Positions 56,376-64,000 of a stretch of 64,000 nucleotides of DNA are shown here, one piece after another. Origin of the DNA: Chaunax sp. Z400 (taxonomy: Eukaryota > Chordata > Actinopteri > Lophiiformes > Chaunacidae). The stretch lies in assembly GCA_037577475.1 (NCBI GenBank), contig CM075192.1:12433908-12497907 (forward strand), read 5' to 3'. The first letter of the stretch is position 1; every line of letters starts with the position of its first letter. Position numbers and translations under genes: made by a program. The notes below the pieces were generated by a model. The model was not told the origin of the DNA. It worked only from the letters and a program-made list of their open reading frames with translations, and did not search any database.

Positions 56376-59071
56376 CACAATACAGTATTGATTTACTTGT
56401 TTTAGGTTCCAGTTTCAGTGTGCACTGAGAGCTGCCCTCCAGGTACCCGGAAGGCCAACAGGAAAGGAGAGCCTATCTGCTGCTTTGACTGTATCCCATG
56501 TGCTGAAGGGGAGATTAGCAATAAAACTGGTGAGTATATCACTCCAAAAGACAACAGAAACTCATATTTTCTACATTTCTTTTCTCATTTGTGTTTTATT
56601 TTCTTTCCCTATGTCCTCTTCTAACTCTTCCAGGTTCCCTTCACTGTGAGCGTTGTCCTGCTGAGTTCTGGTCCAATGTTGACCAAACTGTCTGTATCCC
56701 TCGTCAGCTGGACTTCCTCTCCTTTAATGAAACCTTGGGCATTACTCTGACTACAGCTGCTGTGTCTGGAGCTGTGGTGACAACAGCTGTGTTTGTGGTG
56801 TTTCTTTACTATCGACAGACACCTATGGTAAGAACCAAGATTAATGCAACAGAGACTACATTGTACATTTTTTACAATTCATTTTCGCCTTATATGGATA
56901 TTTGTTTTAAATGATCTAAATGAATCCATTTCTGGTTGTTGATGTGCTTTTCTGTTTGATATTAATTCTCATTTTAAGGTGCGAGCCAACAATTCAGAAC
57001 TGAGCTTCTTGCTTCTTCTGTCACTGAAGCTCTGCTTCCTGTGCTCACTGGTGTTCATCGGTCGTCCATCAGTCTGGTCTTGTCGGTTCCAGCAGGCAGC
57101 TTTTGGGATCAGCTTTGTCCTTTGTGTTTCCTGCCTTCAAGTGAAGACCATGGTTGTTCTGGCAGCTTTCCGCTCAGCTGGGCCTGGTGCTGGAGCCTTG
57201 ATGAAGTGGTTTGGTCCAGGACAACAGAGAGGAAGTGTCTGCCTCTTTACCTGTGTACAGGTGAGTTGCACATGCACTTTTCAACTGGAGGATATCAAAC
57301 AAGACTTGTATTCAACATACATGGTTTAATTCTACAGGAAAGGGTTCAAGCCTAGATTATAGGCTTATCCACTGACTTTCATATATAGAAAAATAAAACC
57401 CTCTATTGTAAAAAAACTCAGCTTATGAAAGATTATAACAATGGCGGTCTGAAAGCCACTGAATTTGAATCTCTGATCGGTGTATTCAAGACAAATTGGA
57501 CAAAAGCTTACTGGCAACCTGATTCTAGATGGTTCCATATACCTAAATGTTTATTCAAGAAAGTTGGACGGTGAGACGTTTTGTTGAGTTGTGATTATGA
57601 GATCTCAAAAGTGCTTTGAAGTTGTCAGACTTGCATAGATACCACATTACTGGAAAATGATCATCCATAATTTCACACCACATGGCTCCACCTTGTGGAA
57701 TAATAGAACCTTTGAGACAACCATGAGAAAGGGCATACATTGGCGTAGTGGGTAGCACTGTTGCTTACCTCCCACAGTCCAAAAAATAGAATATAGGTGA
57801 ATTGGTAGGCGTGAATGTGAGTGAAAATGGTCTGAAATTGTCTTTCTATGTGTGGCCCTGCGATGAACTGTCTTGACTTGTCTCAGACATACCTCACCTC
57901 TCACCCAATGTCACCTGGGAAAGACTCCAGGACCTCCAGGACCCTGCACAGAATAAGCAGTTACAAACAAGGGATGATTGATTAATTTAAAATGATCCAA
58001 CAGATTTTAGAACACCATGAAAAATAAGAATAATTAACAATGGAGCAATGATAACAAATGAATATTGTAGTTACCTTAAATGGCCGATTTCACCTAAAAT
58101 GTAAGAAATTCAGTTTAAAATCTTGAACAATATTTATCCAGCTGCTGAAACCTATAGAAAATGTTCTGTTTGAAATGAATCTCTGTGGATATTGTTTGAC
58201 AGAACCCAAACCTGTTGAACATTTCTTCTTCTCTTGCTCAGTCGCAGCACAATTTTGGCTTTACAGTTGGTTAAATATCTGGACAGCAGTTGTACATTTG
58301 ATTGAACTCAGGTTTTGATATACATGGACTGCCACCCAAAGAAGCTATCAAAAATAGTTAACATAGTTTTTTGTCTTTTATTTTCTGTCTACTGATCTTT
58401 ATTATGTAAGTATTATTTAGGTACTAACTATATGCATATGACTGAAGTTGTACATAAATATTTTTTGGTATGTACTGTTCAATATGCAAGCGAAAGTTCC
58501 TTACTTGAGTTTGTAAACTGAACTGTTGAATAAAGTTAAAAACCACATGCACTTTTTAATAGCAACATAACTGTTATTATTCAAATTATGATACTATTAC
58601 AGCATTTTACTTCCATTCTGACATTGTACAATCATTTTTTTCATCAAGGTTATCATCTGTGCCATTTGGCTATCCCTGAGCCCCCCGGTGCCCCAAGCTG
58701 ACTTAGATATCCCCGGGTTACAGATCACCTTGAAGTGTGCCATGGCCTCTGTGGTGGGCTTCTGTCTGGTCCTGGGCTACATTGGCCTGCTGGCCTGCAC
58801 CAGCCTTCTTTTGGCTTTTCTTGCTCGGAAACTCCCTGACAACTTCAATGAGGCCAAACTGATCACCTTCAGCATGCTGATCTTCTGTGCTGTCTGGGTA
58901 GCTTTTGTTCCTGCTTATGTTAGCTCACCTGGAAAGTATGCCGTTGCTGTAGAGATTTTTGCCATCCTGGCCTCTAGTTATGGTTTACTGTTTTGTATCT
59001 TTGCTCCAAAGTGTTTCATCATTATTTTGCGGCCTGAGAAAAACACTAAGAAACATCTGATGGGCAGGTAG
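53393..59071 (+). CDS. OlfC/V2R-like class C GPCR, gene 6 (11 exons, diverged paralogue)
   Basis: Coding exons are 53393-53658, 53946-54187, 54349-54440, 54756-54935, 55068-55256, 55371-55874, 56046-56255, 56406-56529, 56634-56827, 56979-57260 and 58649-59071, totalling 2706 nt (901 aa) and open throughout. The ATG at 53393 aligns with the other genes; an in-frame ATG at 53351 is possible. Exon 1 is 4 residues longer, exon 2 one longer, and the serine-rich loop of exon 6 is 17 shorter. Binding equivalents are present (GGSSS, YTAS, MPSD, NDYG, ASEAW). Exons 1-7 and 11 are clearly diverged, but exons 8-10 and intron 8 are nearly identical to genes 1-5. Intron 10 is 1388 bp and contains LINE and SINE insertions. 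It is convergent with gene 7. Confidence 0.93.
56329..56371. repeat. TA microsatellite in gene 6 intron 7
   Basis: About twenty TA dinucleotides in the intron between exons 7 and 8, just 5' of the segment that is nearly identical to the other genes. Confidence 0.95.
57385..58546 (+). mobile_element. L1-like LINE ORF2 remnant in gene 6 intron 10
   Basis: Broken plus-strand frames show a fish L1-type C-terminal pattern: NNGGLKATEFESLIGVFKTN, then WTKAYW and FHIPKCLFKKVG, and after an interruption EHFFFSC-like TFLLLLLS...FWLYSWLNIW. The end is near GTTGAATAAAGTT. It is inserted sense to the gene, within the intron, and is split by a SINE-like repeat. Stops and frameshifts are numerous. Confidence 0.65.
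57738..57981 (+). repeat. Teleost SINE-like repeat nested in the LINE
   Basis: It contains the order TGGCGTAGTGGGTAGCACTG, CCTCCCACAGTCCAAAAA, GGTGAATTGGTAGGCGTGAA, CCCTGCGATGAACTG, CTCTCACCCAATGTCACCTG and AATAAGCAGTTACA, which is the familiar layout of a common short interspersed fish repeat. L1-like sequence flanks it on both sides. Confidence 0.7.
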
Positions 59072-60676
59072 GGACAAAAATTAACGATGCATACTGAGAC
59101 TTAAAAATTAGAGTGATATTAATGGAAAAGCAATTGAAAGTCCATTTATTAAGACATTATATAATTATGAATATATTACTCTGTTGTTCATAAAACAGTA
59201 ATCTTTCCTTCTGAACTATCCTAAGTCATCTGACAATTATTACAATCTGAAATTCTGCAATACTCAGCTAACGAATATAATTTTTTCACTCTAACGTAGT
59301 GACATAAAGTAGATTGGTTTGTGAAATAAAGAGGTGATGTAGGAGACAACCCTCTGCCACTAAGAGCACTAAAGTGTGTGATGAGAAAATATGAAATTGA
59401 ATACATTACATTTGGAGTCAGAATATTAACTAAAAAAATTGACGGTTAATTTATTAAAATATTGTGTCATTATAGTTATTTATATAGCATTCTATTTAAA
59501 AAAAAAAAGATTTCTATTTCTAGATTTCTACATTATCCTAAACTTTTACAGAGATAAACTTCTGCCATTATCATGTAGTTGTCATTCATTTTTTGTTTTT
59601 TTTAAATAATATCGGGTTTATTTATTAAAGAAAAAATGAGAGAAAAGCATTTGCATTTTAGTATATATTTAAAACTAATCAGCCTGTTTTACTTCACTGT
59701 GTACAACTATTACTGATGTAACAAAGCTTGTAAAACTTGAAGCAAAAAAACATTGATACACATAAATAAAAGTAAGTTTCAAGCATTTTGTTTATTTATT
59801 TTTTTCTGCTCGAATTGTTTACAGGGTGGTGTAAACCATGAAGGTTGATTTACATACAAATACAGAAACTGATCTCTGCATTTTAGATTACATAAGGAAT
59901 CATCTCACCCAGAACTAAGATTTGAGAAAGTTACTGTGTTCCTACTGTTTTAACTAATAGTCGAGAAAGTGCAAGATTTTCGCACAGCTACACAAGGTCA
60001 GTTCAGCTGTACAACAGCAAGTCCAAGAAGGAAGAGACGTTTTTGAGAGATGATGAGGGACAACCAGAGCATGATTAAATGCTATAATGCTTCAATCTAG
60101 TGGTTGTTATTAAGTGCATTCAGTACAGCAAGTTCACATCTAATCTTGAATGGCTACAATCAACCATGCCATTCCTTCTTTGAACTCATTTTAGGTGAAG
60201 TTACAATAATGGTTAGAAGATTTTAAATATTCTTCTCACTGACATAATTTCTATCTACAGTAACTGTTGTGATGAATTAATCTGAAATCCATTTTTTATC
60301 AGCAGTTTTACAGATTCTATAGAAAGCAACTATATAAAGCAATAACTTACGACATTGAGCCACTGCGAAAGACAAAGGTCTTTAATGGATTATTGAGAAA
60401 AACGTATAACAAACAACGGTATACACATGTATATAATTTGTCATGAACCGTGCATGATGGAAGTTAAAATAATATGTGTTAATTTGATTTGTAACATTCT
60501 TAGATTTTTAATTCAGGTGTTGCCACAAGACGATTAACGCCATACAGCTACATACATTAAGAATTGACATTATTTAGGTGAAAAGAATGGACATAACATT
60601 AACTCATGAACACATACATGATACAGAGCCACAGGGAAGTATGTGTGAGTGTGTGGACACAGTAGATCAAGAAAAA
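59072..60676. other. Gene 6/gene 7 tail-to-tail spacer
   Basis: AT-rich non-coding DNA. From about 60060 onward it matches, in reverse orientation, the 3' flanks of genes 2-4 (for example the CTAGTGGTTGTTATT...CATTCAGTACAGCA region), so it belongs to gene 7's 3' flank. No coding feature from 59072 to 60060. Confidence 0.55.
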
Positions 60677-63600
60677 CTATCTGGCCATCAAGTGTTTCTT
60701 TGTGTTTCTTTCAGGTCTCAAAAGAATGATGAAACATTTGGGGGCAAAAATACAGAGCAGTAAACCATAGCTAGAGGCCAGGATTGCAAAGATTTCCAAA
60801 ACGACAACATACTTCCCTGGAGAGCTAATGTAAGCAGGGACAAAGGTCACCCAGACAGCACAGAAGATCAGCATGCTGAAGGTGATCAGTTTGGCCTCGT
60901 TGAAGTTGTCGGGGAGATTCCTAGCAAGAAAGGCCAAGAGGAGGCAGGTACAGGCCAGCAGGCCAATATAGCCCAGGACCAGAGAGAAGCCCACCACAGA
61001 GGCCATGGCACACTTCAAGGTGACCTTTGACCCTTGGAAACCCAGATCACGTTCAGGCACTGGTGGACTGAGGGACAGCCATATGGTACAGATGATCACC
61101 TGAAGAAAAAGTCAACACATTTCAATGTAATTATTTAATATTAATTGTTTTTGTTCATGTACTGTAAATAAATAAATAAACCATTATTTATACCTGTACA
61201 CAGGTAAAGAGGCAGACACTTCCTCTCTGTTTTCCTGGACCAAACCACTTCATCAAGGCTCCAGCACCAGGCCCAGCTGAGCGGAAAACAGCAAGAACTA
61301 CTAGTGTTTTAACAAGGAGGCAGGAAACACAAAGGACAAAGCTGATCCCAAAAGCTGCCTGCTGGAACCAACAAGACCAGACTGATGGACGACCGATGAA
61401 CACCAGTGAGCACAGGAAGCAGAGCTTCAGTGACAGAAGAAGCAAGAAGCTCAGTTCTGAATTGTTGGCTCGCACCTGTGAATCAGATTAACCAACAAGA
61501 TTTGGACATTTAAACAATATCATAAATTGAGTAGATAATCTAAGAGAGAGAGAAATATTCATGCACAAAACAAACTCTTTAATGCACTCCATGTTTTTTA
61601 CCATAGGTGTCTGACGATAGTAAAGAAACACCACAAACACAGCTGTTGTCACCACAGCTCCAGACACAGCAGCTGTAGTCAGAGTAATGCCCAAGGTTTC
61701 ATTAAAAGAGAGGAAGTCCAGCTGACGAGGGATACAGGCAGTTTGGTCAACATTGGACCAGAACTCAGCAGGACAAAGCTCACAGTGAAGAGAACCTGGA
61801 AGAGTTAGAAGAGGACATAAAGAAAGAAAATAAAACACAAATGAGAAAAGAAATGTAGAAAATATGAGTTTCTGTTGTCTTTTGGAGTGATTTACTCACC
61901 AGTTTTATTGCTAATCTCCCCTTCAGCACATGGGATACAGTCAAAGCAGCAGATAGGCTCTCCTTTCCTGTTGGCCTTCCAGGTACCTGGAGGGCAGCTC
62001 TCAGTGCACACTGATACTGGAACCTAAACAGAAAGCCAAGAAATATTGTTAGTGATATATTGCTGTGAACTGAGTTATTATTGTTCACCATAAGACAACT
62101 GTTCTGATCTGACTACCTGATTGGATCCAGTGCTCCACTGAATAGCTGACTCATTAATGTGAAGTTCTAACCCGTCCACATGACCAATCAAAACAAGTTT
62201 GAGTGGCCCTTCAGGGGTCGTCTGCCAGTTGACCAGGTCATACTTTGCTGGAATGTCAGAACCTTGGAAATAAAACCTATCCCCTTGTGGTGTGGTGACG
62301 TTCACTTGGTTCAAGTGCTGCAACAGCTGAAAGCATTAAAAATTCTATTGATCAAAATGAACAATCACTCTTGAGGATAATATGACTCAGTGACATTAAG
62401 TATTAACCTCTATGGGTTTGATGTGTTTTGGAGAGGAACAAGTGGAGCTGTTGTTTCCTGGAGGCTGGTCTCTATCAGGGCAGGAGAGAAGGCTGTGAAG
62501 GGCGTGGGCTGCAGCATAAACAGCAAGGTAGACATTATATGCGACCCTTAGCTGAGAGGTGTCAGTAAATAGAATCTGCACTGTTTTCAGGGACTCTGTC
62601 CCACTACAGGGTGGTAGAACTTTCTGAACCGACCCCTTGGCAGGAGATGAAGTAGAAATATTAGACAGAGAGTCAGATTTAGTTTTGAGTGGTGAAGAGA
62701 AATATGAAGAGAGAGGTGCTGCATGTGATTGATTTGCTCCAGGACTGCATCCAAACTCCTTTTCCCAGAATTCGCGTAAGAATTCATCATCAGGTCGATG
62801 AACTGGGTGCAAACTTCTGAGATAACTTTCAAATCTGGGTATTGTTGAACTTTTGATGGCAACACCAAGAATACCATTTGCCACTTTAGAGATGGAAAGA
62901 TCTTGGAGAAGATCATCACTTGTGCTCCAAGCCTCACTGGCCAGAAACTGTCTGTCAGTCACCTGCAGTACGACAACACAAAAATGAACAGGGGCAAGAA
63001 AAATAACATTTTGTTCTTACAAAGTATGTCTAAATTCCTTTGTCTATACAAATTTAATTTAGATTTCCTCACATTTCTCTTGATCAGTTCCAGAAACACT
63101 TCCCTTATTACTTTATACCAGGAAAAGATGAGAATCACCCTCGCAGTCGAAGCTTGAATTGTGAGTGCTGCACGTCTGGCATCACCCTCAGTAGTTTCTG
63201 CATTAATAGTCTCAATGAAGTCCAAACATACCCCTTTTCCCTTAATCTCCTTCTGAAATACCTGAAATATCAAACAAAAACCAAAACAATTTTTTTTATT
63301 AAAATAGATTTGTTCTATATGTGAAGGAGATACATTGGAGACCTTTTCAGTTACAATAAATTAACAAGAAACAAATACCTGTATTGCAAAGTGACCATAA
63401 TCATCGTTTGCAATTACTGCTCCCATCCAAGTCCATTTGTAGCGAATGGCCAGTTGTGCCATGACCCTGGCCTGGTAAATATCACTGGGGATTGTTCTGA
63501 AGAAGGTAGGAAATTTAGTCCTGTCACTAAGACAGGGGCAGGAAGCCCAGTAGCTGATCTGAGGGAAAGAGGGAAAGAATTTTAAGTATTTATATTTTTT

Positions 63601-64000
63601 TTCAAATATCATATCAACCTTTGCAAAAAAACTTTAATCAGACATTTATTTTCTGATCTAATGAAACTCACAATTGGCACAGAGACAGGCCCTAAGATAT
63701 TGCATAGTAGTTTGCTTGATGTAGATGTAGCACCACCAATGAGCAAAGGAATGGGCTGATCACCTGCTGATATCAACAGACAATATTTGATACTACAATC
63801 ATATGATTAGCTCTTTTTTTAATTGAAGCAAAAGTTATTTACATGTGACAATGTATTAAGTCACACCAGCTGTTTCTCCAGGTTGTTTATCATCTGCAGA
63901 ACGAGCAGTAGAGGCTTGTAAGTTGCAGCTTTGTGTGTCTCCTCCAACCAGTGATAGTGCACCTCGAAGAGCCCAGGGGTATCGGCCACAGCTATCAAAC
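60677..64000 (-). CDS. OlfC/V2R-like class C GPCR, gene 7 (5' end beyond window)
   Basis: Minus-strand coding exons visible are exon 2 (from beyond 64000 to 63867), then 63763-63672, 63558-63379, 63261-63073, 62962-62408, 62326-62117, 62023-61900, 61795-61602, 61475-61194 and 61099-60677. All are open with GT-AG borders and the same phases as gene 1. Exon 2 uses a GTGTGA donor, where the others use GTATGA or GTAGGC. Distinguishing residues are GGATSTSSKLLCNIL in exon 3, EKEFGCSPGAN and VQILFTDTSQLRVAYN in exon 6, SCWFQQ in exon 10 and KYVVVLEIF in exon 11. Exon 1 and the promoter lie outside the window. The intact reading frame suggests a functional receptor. Confidence 0.93.

Noticed and set aside
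726..59071. Assignment of the receptors to taste T1R or calcium-sensing receptors
   Set aside because: Short conserved tail, FRTIPSD and PKC(F/Y)II(L/I)xRPExNTKKH motifs, and cluster expansion fit OlfC/V2R better. Exact subfamily needs a phylogeny.

Overview
The window is teleost-fish nuclear DNA. Three things support this: intron-rich class C receptor genes of the fish olfactory (OlfC, V2R-like) type, Ty3/gypsy elements with the Gmr1-like PR-IN-RT domain order, and decayed hAT, L1-like and teleost SINE-like repeats. No bacterial genes, rRNA, tRNA or CRISPR are visible.

The core is a cluster of seven closely related class C GPCR genes. Gene 1 (726-4631) is on the minus strand. Genes 2 (8309-12490), 3 (23268-27430), 4 (34415-38577), 5 (45200-49182) and 6 (53393-59071) are on the plus strand. 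Gene 7 (60677 to beyond 64000) is on the minus strand and cut by the window edge. Genes 1/2 are head to head and genes 6/7 tail to tail. Each complete gene has 11 coding exons. Genes 1-5 splice in frame to 913 residues and gene 6 to 901. Each predicts a signal peptide, a Venus-flytrap ligand domain, a nine-cysteine domain and a seven-helix domain. I found no stop or frameshift in any receptor exon. The usual layout of this superfamily is about six coding exons with one exon for the whole seven-helix domain. Here the ligand-domain and seven-helix exons are further split, apparently at phase-0 sites, so this lineage seems to have gained introns.

Between genes 2 and 5 the spacers are layered repeat fossils. 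A Gmr1-like gypsy remnant (gag, protease, integrase, start of RT, RNase H) carries a nested hAT element with a perfect 8-bp target duplication. In front of genes 3 and 4 a second LTR element (gag-only, ERV/LTR class unresolved) sits at the same nucleotide with the same 4-bp duplication AAGG. The empty site is preserved in front of gene 2 (7607-7610) and, in diverged form, gene 5. These nested insertions and deletion scars give a relative history: gypsy, then hAT, then LTR insertion, then duplication of the receptor-plus-repeat unit that produced genes 3 and 4.

Gene 6 is an older, more diverged paralogue, but its exons 8-10 (with intron 8) are almost identical to those of the young genes, which suggests gene conversion. 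Gene 4 exon 2 also looks like a mosaic. The receptors probably act independently as alternative chemoreceptors, for amino-acid-like ligands, rather than as a pathway. A TATA-like block about 385-400 bp upstream of the ATG is shared by genes 1-5.
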